From contig CP070840.1 of assembly GCA_020342025.1 (NCBI GenBank), positions 1,104,809 to 1,113,087 of the forward strand: DNA of 8,279 nt, given 5' to 3'. Of the stretch, positions 1-6,252 are shown piece by piece. The notes below the pieces were generated by a model. The model saw only the letters and a program-made list of their open reading frames with translations. It was not told where the DNA came from and ran no database searches. Position 1 is the stretch's first letter. Each line of letters begins with the position of its first letter. The translations under genes and the position numbers were made by a program. Origin of the DNA: Deltaproteobacteria bacterium. Lineage in GTDB: Bacteria > Desulfobacterota > DSM-4660 > Desulfatiglandales > HGW-15.

Positions 1-114
1 AAAGATCTCTATCAATCCCAGAAGGAGCATGTTCTGGACATTGAGATACGTTATGAAGATGGTCGAGTCTCAACCTTTAAGGGAACCGTTGCCATAGAGG
101 AGGTAGATTATTGA
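1..114 (+). CDS. C-terminal fragment of unrecognised protein (5' end outside window)
   Basis: Frame 1 is open from the first base to a TGA at 112-114 and gives 37 residues ending in EEVDY. The tail is polar, with no membrane segment, so it is not the end of a LivH permease, the usual gene before livM. The pattern around residues 12-33 (a strand DIEIRYEDG, then a turn and another strand, KGTVAIEE) resembles the last strands of hotdog-fold proteins such as MaoC-type dehydratases. This is only a suggestion, because 37 residues are too few to assign a family. Its stop overlaps the TTG start of livM by 4 nt, and the livM Shine-Dalgarno lies inside its final codons, so the two are very likely co-transcribed and translationally coupled. 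Confidence 0.6.
   Translation, partial: KDLYQSQKEHVLDIEIRYEDGRVSTFKGTVAIEEVDY
97..103 (+). promoter_or_regulatory. Shine-Dalgarno GAGGAGG deciding the TTG start of livM
   Basis: GAGGAGG lies 7 nt before the TTG at 111. This near-perfect site is the main reason to accept the rare TTG start instead of a later one. It sits within the coding end of the upstream gene, as expected for translational coupling. Confidence 0.75.
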
Positions 115-1214
115 GGTCTTTGGCCGAATTATATAACGCCTATTTTTCTTCAACAGCGGTCTTCAGCTATGGAGAAGACGAGAGGATTTTTCGCACCCGC
201 TTTAAGAGGGTCTGTTTTGTCATTTTTCTTTTCTTTGTAGCCCTCACCCTCATTGGGTCTACGTTCGGGATTGGTGCCAACGAGTATCATTATTTTATTG
301 GGAACCTGATCCTGGTCAATCTCATCGCTGCCATCGGCCTCAACCTCCTGGTGGGATTCACAGGCCTGCTCTCCCTGGGGCATGCCGCCTTTGGGGGGGT
401 GGGTGCCTACACTTCAGCCCTTTTAATAACAAACCTGGGATGCCCCTTTTCTCTCTCCATCCTCCTTGCCGGCCTTGTGGCGGCTCTGTGCGGAATCGTT
501 GTGGGCATTCCTTCCCTTCGCATCAAGGGTTTCTATCTCATGGTAGCCACCCTGGCCTTCCAGTTTGTCATCGAATACGTCATCATTCACTGGGACAGTG
601 TGACACGAGGAATAAGGGGGATTGAGCTTCCCACACCCCATCTCTTCGGTATCTCCCTGGAAAACAACCAGACCTACTTCTTGTTTCTCTTTCTCTTGGC
701 GGTCATCCTGATGTGGGGAGCCAAAAATATCACGCGCTCAAAGATCGGCCGTGCCTTCATCGCCATTCGCGACAACGACGTTTCCGCGGAGATCATTGGA
801 ATATCTATTTTCCGATACAAGCTCCTATCCTTTGCCATCAGTGCCTTTTATGCCGGTGTGGCCGGGGCCGTCTTTGCTGGATTACTCAGAACCGCGATCC
901 CTGAGGAATATGTCTTCCTTAACTCCATCATCTTTCTCGTCATGGTACTGGTGGGAGGTCTGGGAAGGCTGGTGGGTACGGTCTTCGGTGTTATTTTTAT
1001 TACCCTCGTACCTGTTTTGCTTGATCTCATTGTCAGTTATATCGGCCGAGTCTATGACCCCAACTTCACCATCTATCTTGGACCCATGAAGGAGCTTGTC
1101 TTTGGCGGGCTTATCATCCTGTTCATCCTTTTCGAACCAGAGGGGCTTGTGGGGATATGGATAAAATTCAGAGATTACTTCCGGATCTGGCCCCTTCCTT
1201 ATATTTCCGAGTAA
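111..1214 (+). CDS. livM: Liv-type branched-chain ABC transporter permease (LivM family)
   Basis: Inner-membrane permease of a HAAT-family ABC importer, expected to pair with a LivH-type permease and the LivG/LivF ATPases encoded downstream. The 367 residues are highly hydrophobic from about residue 34. Family signatures visible are GLNLLVGFTGLLSLGHAAF (76-94), the cytoplasmic coupling-loop region KIGRAFIAIRDND followed by AEIIGI (211-231), VLVGGLGRLVGTVFG (279-293) and the terminal FEPEGLVGIW (341-350). The N-terminus carries about 33 mostly polar residues before the first membrane segment. The TTG start is chosen because GAGGAGG lies 7 nt upstream. No LivH gene follows or immediately precedes it in the window. 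The substrate cannot be read from a permease, and neighbouring acyl-CoA ligases argue for an organic acid rather than leucine. Confidence 0.93.
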   Translation: MRSLAELYNAYFSSTAVFSYGEDERIFRTRFKRVCFVIFLFFVALTLIGSTFGIGANEYHYFIGNLILVNLIAAIGLNLLVGFTGLLSLGHAAFGGVGAYTSALLITNLGCPFSLSILLAGLVAALCGIVVGIPSLRIKGFYLMVATLAFQFVIEYVIIHWDSVTRGIRGIELPTPHLFGISLENNQTYFLFLFLLAVILMWGAKNITRSKIGRAFIAIRDNDVSAEIIGISIFRYKLLSFAISAFYAGVAGAVFAGLLRTAIPEEYVFLNSIIFLVMVLVGGLGRLVGTVFGVIFITLVPVLLDLIVSYIGRVYDPNFTIYLGPMKELVFGGLIILFILFEPEGLVGIWIKFRDYFRIWPLPYISE

Positions 1215-1255
1215 ACTTCAAAGCTATCCCATACCCCGCAGCAAGCGGATAGAAA

Positions 1256-1268
1256 TGACAAGATGTCA
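1256..1268. other. 13-bp palindrome TGACA-N3-TGTCA
   Basis: Perfect dyad TGACA-AGA-TGTCA in the gap after livM. It has the size of a transcription-factor half-site pair but is about 260 nt upstream of the next start and next to a repeat element, so regulatory use is unproven. A chance origin is possible. Confidence 0.2.
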
Positions 1269-1296
1269 GCCTATCCCAGTTTCGCAAAGTTCTTTG

Positions 1297-1447
1297 GAGA
1301 CTGTCGAAAAACAGGCTTCTGAGAGGCTGATGGAAAATGTCTAGATGCAAGGCTTCCGAAATCCCGAGGAATGAGGCGTACATAGAAGTACGCCGCAGTG
1401 ACGAGGGATGAGGGTAAAGCAGCAGATGGGCGTTTTCCGACAGCCTC
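1297..1447. repeat. MITE-like / REP-like intergenic element with imperfect terminal inverted repeats
   Basis: The ends form an imperfect inverted repeat: 1297-1312 matches the complement of 1432-1447 at 14 of 16 positions. A second left copy at 1323-1348 matches the complement of 1422-1447 at 19 of 26. Inside are a perfect stem-loop (1375-1394) and a 12-nt direct repeat (1365-1376 and 1402-1413, one mismatch) flanking it. No credible protein is encoded; the open frames on the minus strand here are shadows. No clear target-site duplication was seen. The sequence style resembles multicopy intergenic repeats I remember from Desulfobacterota genomes, but copy number cannot be tested from one window. 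The gap 1215-1528 otherwise shows no gene and no convincing promoter. Confidence 0.6.
1375..1394. repeat. Perfect 7-bp stem-loop at the centre of the MITE-like element
   Basis: GGCGTAC (1375-1381), a six-base loop, and GTACGCC (1388-1394). It is not followed by a T-run, so it is not an intrinsic terminator. It lies near the middle of the element, between two copies of CGAGGRATGAGG. Confidence 0.6.
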
Positions 1448-1513
1448 TTGATAATCATGACCGTTCTTGTCAGCCTTGCGAAATTCGGAATGGTTTATGG
1501 TTTTTAGTTTTTT

Positions 1514-1520
1514 AGAGAGG
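1514..1520 (+). promoter_or_regulatory. Shine-Dalgarno AGAGAGG that sets the ligase start at ATG 1529
   Basis: AGAGAGG ends 8 nt before ATG 1529. An in-frame GTG at 1520 begins within this site and has only a T-rich stretch upstream, so ATG 1529 is the better start. Confidence 0.65.
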
Positions 1521-1528
1521 TGAACGAT

Positions 1529-3052
1529 ATGGGACTTTATGACTACACCGTTTATGACTTTATCTGCCGTAACGCCCAGATCCATCCTGATCGGGACTCT
1601 ATTGTTTTCAACGACATACGCTTAACACACAGGCAATTTAAGGAGAAATGCGACAGACTGGCTGCTGGTCTTCTCCAAGCGGGCGTCAAGAATGGGGACA
1701 GGCTTGGCGTGGTGGCCCATAACTGCGATGAATTCATGATTCTTTACGGGGCCGCTGCAAAGATGGGCGCCATCCTACTGCCTGTGAATTGGCGTTTTCA
1801 GCAAAATGAGGTGGAATATGTCCTAAATGACGGTACACCAAAGTTCGTCTTTGGTGGCCCGGAGTACCGCAAAATCGTTGAAGAAACTGCGAGCAAGGTC
1901 AAATCCATTGAGAGATGCTATAGCATCGGCGGGGGTGAGGTGCCTGAGGGATTTCGACCCTTCGAAGAACTCTACTCCCAAGAGGGCGCTGAGGCTGAAT
2001 GGGACATCCCGGCGGATTCTGGATTCGTGATTATTCATACGGCGGCTGTGGCGGGCCGTCCCCGTGGCGCCCTCTTGAGCCAGGCCAATATTGTTTTTAC
2101 GAACTTGTGGATGATGCACAGCAACGCTCTCGGGCCAGAAGACTGTCACATCTGCATTCTTCCCCTTTTTCATATTGCAGGACTTGCCATGGCCATGGCC
2201 GTGATGCAGGCCGGAGGAAAAAATGTGATTGTCGAACGTTTTGACCCCGAACTCACCCTCCAACTCATTGAAAAAGAAAAGGGAACCACCTTTTTCAATT
2301 TTGCCCCGATCCTGATGATGCTCATGGACAAATACCAAGAGGGCTCCTACGATATATCGAGTCTTCGATATGTCTCAGGGCTCGACAGCCCTGACAATAT
2401 TCAGCGCTTCTTAAAACTGGTGCCCCATGCCAAGTACGGGACCGGATTCGGACAGACAGAGGTCTTGGGAGTAACATCGGGTCCCGTGGAAGAGAAACCG
2501 GGTAGCGCAGGACGACCCACGCGTCTGGCAAGGGTTGCCCTATTTGACGATTACGACAATGAGGTCCCCGCGGGAACGCCTGGAGAGATCTGTGTCCGTT
2601 CACCCATGGTGTTTCTGGGATACTGGGGTCTGGACGAGGACAACGCCTACACCTTTCGCAACGGCTGGCATCACACAGGAGATATAGGCCGTTTTGATGA
2701 GGAGGGATACCTGTGGTACGTGAAGCGAAAAGCGGAGAAAGAGCTGATCAAGCCGGGGGGAGAAAACGTCTATCCTGCCGAGGTGGAGAAGGCGATCCTC
2801 GATCATGAAGACATTACGGAGGTGAGCGTGATCGGTGTCCCAGATAAAGAATGGGGTGAGGCGATCAAGGCCGTCTGCGTCTTAAAATCTGGGAAGTCAC
2901 TGGAGCCCCAGACGCTGATCGACTTTGTGGCCTCCAAAATCGCACGATATAAAAAGCCGAAACATGTGGTTTTCGTGGATTCCCTGCCCAAAACCGCGGA
3001 TGGTGAAGTAGATAGGAATCAGATCAAAAAGGAGCATGGCGGAAAATATTGA
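1529..3052 (+). CDS. AMP-dependent acyl-CoA ligase family protein with degenerate ATP-binding and A10 motifs
   Basis: A 507-residue ANL-superfamily protein, the usual length for a class I acyl-CoA ligase. Family hallmarks are present: PLFHIAG (212-218), YGTGFGQTE (303-311, A5), HTGDIG (382-387, A7) and GGENVYPAEVE (410-420, A8 region). Two hallmarks are altered. The P-loop (A3), normally TSGTTGxPKG, reads TAAVAGRPRGA (171-181), losing the Ser/Thr-rich core and changing Lys to Arg. The A10 motif reads PKTADGEVDR, with Glu at 493 where the adenylation lysine (GK) belongs. The hinge segment KRKAEKELIKPGG also looks two residues longer than usual. The reading frame is intact, so this is not a decayed gene. 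I recall similar TAAV..GRPRGA and EKELIKPGGENVYP ligase homologues in other proteobacteria, suggesting a conserved subfamily, but this is unchecked. It may use an unusual acid, act only in thioester transfer, or be non-catalytic. A strong promoter candidate for the next gene begins about 30 nt after its stop. Confidence 0.85.
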   Translation: MGLYDYTVYDFICRNAQIHPDRDSIVFNDIRLTHRQFKEKCDRLAAGLLQAGVKNGDRLGVVAHNCDEFMILYGAAAKMGAILLPVNWRFQQNEVEYVLNDGTPKFVFGGPEYRKIVEETASKVKSIERCYSIGGGEVPEGFRPFEELYSQEGAEAEWDIPADSGFVIIHTAAVAGRPRGALLSQANIVFTNLWMMHSNALGPEDCHICILPLFHIAGLAMAMAVMQAGGKNVIVERFDPELTLQLIEKEKGTTFFNFAPILMMLMDKYQEGSYDISSLRYVSGLDSPDNIQRFLKLVPHAKYGTGFGQTEVLGVTSGPVEEKPGSAGRPTRLARVALFDDYDNEVPAGTPGEICVRSPMVFLGYWGLDEDNAYTFRNGWHHTGDIGRFDEEGYLWYVKRKAEKELIKPGGENVYPAEVEKAILDHEDITEVSVIGVPDKEWGEAIKAVCVLKSGKSLEPQTLIDFVASKIARYKKPKHVVFVDSLPKTADGEVDRNQIKKEHGGKY

Positions 3053-3084
3053 TGGCAGGCCCGCAGGACACAGGAAAATACCAT

Positions 3085-3113
3085 TTGACCTTTCCCCCAA
3101 CGCTGCATATACT
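3085..3113 (+). promoter_or_regulatory. Candidate sigma70 promoter for livK
   Basis: TTGACC (3085-3090) and TATACT (3108-3113) are separated by 17 nt; each hexamer matches the consensus at 5 of 6 positions. The predicted start near 3120 gives a leader of about 170 nt before the livK ATG. A separate promoter would fit the usual need for more binding protein than membrane and ATPase subunits. Confidence 0.55.
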
Positions 3114-3153
3114 CCATATCGACCCAAGTCCTGTTCTTAAGATATCATCCGAT

Positions 3154-3168
3154 CCGGTATAAAACCGG
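3154..3168 (+). other. Stem-loop followed by a pyrimidine-rich run in the livK leader
   Basis: CCGGT-ATAAA-ACCGG forms a 5-bp stem, followed by TCTTTCCTTTCT. It could be a weak terminator for the upstream ligase gene. Because it lies downstream of the candidate promoter at 3085-3113, it would also be in the livK leader and might act as an attenuator. The short stem and interrupted T-run make either role uncertain. Confidence 0.3.
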
Positions 3169-3237
3169 TCTTTCCTTTCTCCCAATCGATCCAGTGAGGC
3201 TGAAAAAATAAACGGCTAAGTTTTTGCGGCGAGACCA

Positions 3238-3253
3238 GGGCCCTCAGGGGCCC
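3238..3253 (+). other. GC-only 6-bp hairpin GGGCCC-TCAG-GGGCCC in the livK leader
   Basis: Two GGGCCC blocks around a 4-nt loop, ending 27 nt before the livK Shine-Dalgarno (AGGAGG at 3280-3285). There is no T-run after it, so termination is unlikely. An mRNA-stabilising or translation-modulating hairpin is possible. Apart from this, the other stem-loop and the promoter, nothing else is seen in 3053-3290. Confidence 0.4.
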
Positions 3254-3290
3254 ATTCCCTACTTTAACCTTATAATAATAGGAGGTCACC

Positions 3291-4484
3291 ATGAAAAAGG
3301 CTACATTCTGGATTGGGATTCTGCTTGTTTTCTTCTTCATTGCGCCTACGGCGTTCGGAGCCGATGTCCCAGGGGTTACAGACACCGAGGTGGTTATCGG
3401 CATAACCGACCCATTCTCCGGACCTGCAGCTCTGTGGGGCACTACAGCCCATGGAGCCAAGGCATGGGCCGACTATGTCAACGATCAGGGGGGGATCCAC
3501 GGCCGAAAGATCAAGGTGATCATGAAGGACGATGGGTACAACCCTGCCCGCGCGTTGGCCAATCTTCAGGAGATGAAGGGCCAGATCTTCGCCGGATGCC
3601 AGCTCCTCGGAACGGCAGTCGTCCACACGTGCCGGGACTTCTTTCCGGATAACAAGATCCCCCTCATCAATGCCTACGGGAATACACGCATGTGGGTGGA
3701 TTACCCCAAAGAAAAGCGTCGCTATATATTTGTCGCCTATCCGGACTACGAAGACGAGGCCGAGTGGATCGCCCAATGGGCCTTCAAAAACTTGGGCAGC
3801 AGGAAATTCGCCATCTTCTATCAGAACGATGACTACGGCAAACTGGGCTGGTCAGGGATTGCCAAGGCCATCGTGGATTTGAGTGGCAAGGCCAAATTAG
3901 TGGGACCGGTCCCCTATGAAGTGACCGAAAGGGCCCTAAGTGCCCATGCCATTAAACTCAAGAAGTCAGGCGCAGACACCCTGTATCTGATCGCCACCCC
4001 AACACACGGTGCCCTCATAATGAAAGAAACCGCCAAGATCGGATATCGACCCAAGGTCCTGGCTTCTTTCCCTCTCGGCGATCCTATCATGTATAAGATC
4101 GCTGGAGAACTCTGGGAAGGGGTCTATCCAGCCCAGGTGGCCCATGCCGATATCCCGGGTTTCGATCCGGCGGCAGATCGGGTTTTCGATATCCTGAAAA
4201 AGTACAATCCCAAGCTCGTGGGGATGGAGTTCATGGCTGTGTTTGGGTCTGCATCCATGATGCATCTTGTAGAGGGCCTCAAGCGGGCCGGGCGAGATTT
4301 GACGGTCGAGAAGATGATCCGCGCTATGGAGTCCATCAAGAATTGGAGACCCGAGGGCATGGGCGCTCCGGTGAACTACGGGCCCAACCGGCACCATGGG
4401 ATGAACGGCTCCAGACTGGCGAAGGCCGAGAAGGGGAAGATCGTGCCTGTCACGGATTACAAGGTCCACAAACCCTGGTTTTAG
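3291..4484 (+). CDS. livK: Liv-type periplasmic substrate-binding protein
   Basis: Periplasmic receptor of the ABC importer, 397 residues, Peripla_BP_6 / Leu-Ile-Val-binding-like. The N-terminus is a signal peptide: MKK, a hydrophobic core (about 5-18), then AFG with likely signal peptidase I cleavage after residue 23. It lacks a lipobox cysteine. Fold signatures visible are GITDPFSGPAALWG (37-50), GGIHGRKI (67-74), the hinge-region YQNDDYG (177-183) and the C-terminal YGPNRHHGMNG (363-373). Cys103 and Cys114 are the only cysteines and could pair after export. The start is fixed by AGGAGG 5 nt upstream. A sigma70-like promoter lies about 200 nt upstream. livG follows after 3 nt. Ligand is unknown; relatives bind amino acids or, in aromatic-degrading bacteria, aromatic and other carboxylates, and the ligase neighbours favour the latter. 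Confidence 0.92.
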   Translation: MKKATFWIGILLVFFFIAPTAFGADVPGVTDTEVVIGITDPFSGPAALWGTTAHGAKAWADYVNDQGGIHGRKIKVIMKDDGYNPARALANLQEMKGQIFAGCQLLGTAVVHTCRDFFPDNKIPLINAYGNTRMWVDYPKEKRRYIFVAYPDYEDEAEWIAQWAFKNLGSRKFAIFYQNDDYGKLGWSGIAKAIVDLSGKAKLVGPVPYEVTERALSAHAIKLKKSGADTLYLIATPTHGALIMKETAKIGYRPKVLASFPLGDPIMYKIAGELWEGVYPAQVAHADIPGFDPAADRVFDILKKYNPKLVGMEFMAVFGSASMMHLVEGLKRAGRDLTVEKMIRAMESIKNWRPEGMGAPVNYGPNRHHGMNGSRLAKAEKGKIVPVTDYKVHKPWF

Positions 4485-4487
4485 AAT

Positions 4488-5240
4488 ATGCCTTTGCTCC
4501 AATTCGATCAACTGGCCATCAGCTTCGGAGGCATTATGGCCCTGGCCGGGGTGGACCTCCAGGTGGAAGATGGGGAGATCCTCTCCGTCATCGGGCCCAA
4601 TGGGTCTGGCAAGACCACCATGTTCAATTGCATTTCTGGCGTCTACCGTCCTGACCAGGGCCAAGTCCTCTTTCAGAATGAAAGCCTCCTGGGGTTGTCT
4701 CCCGATGCCGTTGCCCAGAGGGGTATTGCCAGGACGTTCCAAAACCTGCGCCTCTTCCTGCACATGACCGTTCTGGACAACCTGCTCCTTGGCCGTCATA
4801 TCAAGTTCCGAAAAAATCCTATCCGGGCCTTCCTGCGCATGCGGAGCGAGGAATTGCGCCACCGGGAAGTGGTGGAGGAAATCATCGATTTCCTTGATCT
4901 TGAGGCTTACCGACAGTCACGCGTTTCTGATTGTCCCTATGGTGTTCAGAAGCGTGTGGAGATGGGCCGTGCACTGGCCATGGAACCGCAATTGCTCCTC
5001 CTGGACGAGCCCATTTCCGGATTGACGGCTGAGGAAAAGGAGGAAACGGCTTACCGCATCACAGAGATTCAAGGCAGATACAAGACGGCCATTCTCTTGG
5101 TGGAACATGACCTGAGGCTCGCTTCCAGATTGGCAGACCGCATGATGGCCCTGGACTATGGACAGAAGATCGCCCAGGGCAGTCCGGAAGAGGTGCAGCG
5201 GGCACCAGCCGTGATCAAGGCCTATCTTGGGGAAGGCTAG
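4488..5240 (+). CDS. livG: Liv-type ABC transporter ATP-binding protein (LivG family)
   Basis: Cytoplasmic ATPase subunit, 250 residues, that powers import together with LivF. Motifs in order: Walker A GPNGSGKT (36-43), Q-loop TFQN with Gln85, signature region CPYGVQKRVEMGRAL (149-163), Walker B LLLLDEP with catalytic Glu174, D-loop SGLTAEE (177-183) and switch His207. The signature CPYGVQ stands where most LivG proteins have LPYGxQ; the first residue is a mild change. The C-terminal GSPEEV..AP.VIKAYLG is typical of LivG. It starts 3 nt after livK without a strong Shine-Dalgarno (only GGTTTTAGAAT precedes it), so translation probably depends on coupling to livK. A 235-nt gap with a large inverted repeat separates it from livF, unusual for this pair. 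Confidence 0.93.
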   Translation: MPLLQFDQLAISFGGIMALAGVDLQVEDGEILSVIGPNGSGKTTMFNCISGVYRPDQGQVLFQNESLLGLSPDAVAQRGIARTFQNLRLFLHMTVLDNLLLGRHIKFRKNPIRAFLRMRSEELRHREVVEEIIDFLDLEAYRQSRVSDCPYGVQKRVEMGRALAMEPQLLLLDEPISGLTAEEKEETAYRITEIQGRYKTAILLVEHDLRLASRLADRMMALDYGQKIAQGSPEEVQRAPAVIKAYLGEG

Positions 5241-5310
5241 CGTTTTGATACGCAAGAAGATTTTCAACTAAACCATCTGCTGAGCATTGATTAAAGGATA
5301 CTAACCTAGC

Positions 5311-5413
5311 GATCCCAGATTCCGGATGCCGGATTCCAGATAAAAATGGGGTAAGCCCATTAACAAGTTTTTCTCTCACATTATCCGGTATCTGGCATCG
5401 GGTATCCGGTATC
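5311..5413. repeat. Large inverted repeat whose arms are 7-bp tandem repeats (GATNCCR)
   Basis: The left arm 5311-5343 and the complement of the right arm 5381-5413 agree at 26 of 33 positions. Each arm is four heptads plus GATAA. Left: GATCCCA, GATTCCG, GATGCCG, GATTCCA. Right, on the minus strand: GATACCG, GATACCC, GATGCCA, GATACCG. The 37-nt centre holds a smaller stem, AATGGG (5345-5350) with CCCATT (5356-5361), then a T-run some 7 nt later. The whole could fold in the livG-livF transcript. It may be a dispersed REP-like element, an mRNA-processing or stability element, or a multi-site protein-binding region. No gene is seen in 5241-5475. Confidence 0.7.
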
Positions 5414-5475
5414 TCGACGTTGGCCGGAACCGGAGGCCCAATAAAACTTGAAACGATTTGACTTTTGAGTGACTC

Positions 5476-6252
5476 ATGACGCCTTTATTGAAAATCGCCA
5501 CCATTGAAACCCTTTACTATGACCGGATCTATGCCCTCCACGGACTTTCAATGGAGGTGAAAGAAAAGGAAATCTTCACGGTTCTGGGGCCCAATGGTGC
5601 GGGTAAGACCACCTTGCTCAAGACGATCGCCGGCCTGCTGAAGGACCAACCCAACAAGGGTACAATCGAGTTTATGGGAAAGCGCGTTCACCGGCTGCCT
5701 CCAGAGCATATCGCCCGTCTGGGAATCGTTTATGTTCCAGAAGATCGAGGGTTGTTCCGGGAGCTCACGGTGAAGGAGAACCTGGATCTCGGGTGTTGGG
5801 GACGAAAAGACGCAGGCATCCAAGAGGACTTCGAATTCCTTTATCAGCTTTTCCCCATTCTTAAAGCACGTGCCAAGCAGCAGGCCGAAACCCTCTCCGG
5901 GGGTGAGCAGCAGATGCTGTCCATGGCGCGTGCCATGCTGCGTCGTCCCAACTTACTCATGCTGGATGAGCCATCCCTCGGATTGGCGCCCAGGGTGGGG
6001 CGTGAGGTGTACGATGCCCTTTCTAAGATAAGTCAGGCAGGCACCACCATTCTCTTGGTTGAACAAAACGCCAAGATGGCCCTTCGCATTGCCAACTTTG
6101 GCTACATCATGGAATCTGGCCGAATCGTACTGGAAGGCACGGCCCAGGAACTTCAAGAAAATGAAGATGTCCAGGAACTCTATTTGGGCGCTGGCGGGGA
6201 AGCCGTTTCTCCCAAGGGTTGGCGACTCTACAAGAAAAGGAGAACCTGGTGA
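5476..6252 (+). CDS. livF: Liv-type ABC transporter ATP-binding protein (LivF family)
   Basis: Second ATPase of the importer, 258 residues. Motifs: Walker A GPNGAGKT (38-45), the family-typical YVPEDRGLF in the Q-loop region (86-94), signature LSGGEQQ (140-146), Walker B LLMLDEP with Glu165, and LLVEQN (193-198), where LivF proteins normally carry Gln in place of the switch histidine. The ATG at 5476 has only a weak GAGTGA-like Shine-Dalgarno. The normal LivF end (YLG, 236-238) is followed by a 20-residue tail rich in Lys and Arg that runs to the TGA at 6250-6252. This tail overlaps the ribosome-binding site and start of the next gene, suggesting the frame was extended to couple translation to the ligase. 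Confidence 0.93.
   Translation: MTPLLKIATIETLYYDRIYALHGLSMEVKEKEIFTVLGPNGAGKTTLLKTIAGLLKDQPNKGTIEFMGKRVHRLPPEHIARLGIVYVPEDRGLFRELTVKENLDLGCWGRKDAGIQEDFEFLYQLFPILKARAKQQAETLSGGEQQMLSMARAMLRRPNLLMLDEPSLGLAPRVGREVYDALSKISQAGTTILLVEQNAKMALRIANFGYIMESGRIVLEGTAQELQENEDVQELYLGAGGEAVSPKGWRLYKKRRTW
6237..6242 (+). promoter_or_regulatory. Shine-Dalgarno AAGGAG inside the livF end, for the acyl-CoA synthetase
   Basis: AAGGAG ends 9 nt before ATG 6252 and 6 nt before an in-frame GTG at 6249. It favours one of these over the upstream in-frame TTG at 6219, whose only purine-rich stretch (AAGGG) is too close. ATG 6252 forms a TGATG stop-start overlap with livF. Confidence 0.6.

Noticed and set aside
1224..1252. 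CTATCC/GGATAG stem after livM as a terminator
   Set aside because: Long loop, a competing CCGC/GCGG pairing, and no T-run.
1520..1528. GTG 1520 as the start of the first ligase
   Set aside because: It lies within the AGAGAGGTG ribosome-binding stretch and has only T-rich sequence before it; ATG 1529 is correctly spaced from that site.
1271..1585. Minus-strand open frames across the livM-ligase gap
   Set aside because: They run through the MITE-like repeat and into the ligase gene, have no family signatures, and look like the spurious small proteins often annotated in such repeats.
3271..3276. TATAAT hexamer just before livK
   Set aside because: Perfect -10 match, but transcription would begin at or within the livK ribosome-binding site, removing the leader, and no -35 hexamer sits at the right distance. 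TTGACC/TATACT at 3085-3113 is a better promoter.
3966..4862. 298-codon open frame on the minus strand opposite livK and livG
   Set aside because: It overlaps two clear genes with complete family motifs, shows no recognisable domain, and is rich in His, Pro and Gly as expected of an antisense shadow in GC-rich coding DNA.
4932..4976. Non-canonical LivG signature CPYGVQ as a sign of an inactive ATPase
   Set aside because: LivG proteins normally have LPYGxQ rather than LSGGQ; only the first residue departs from that, and Walker A, Walker B glutamate and the switch histidine are all present.
5240..5253. GCGT-TTTGAT-ACGC stem right after livG as a terminator
   Set aside because: Only a 4-bp stem and no T-run after it; it would also cut off livF.
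6219..6251. TTG 6219 as the start of the second ligase
   Set aside because: No correctly spaced Shine-Dalgarno, a rare start codon, and a longer overlap with livF; AAGGAG at 6237-6242 supports ATG 6252 (or GTG 6249).
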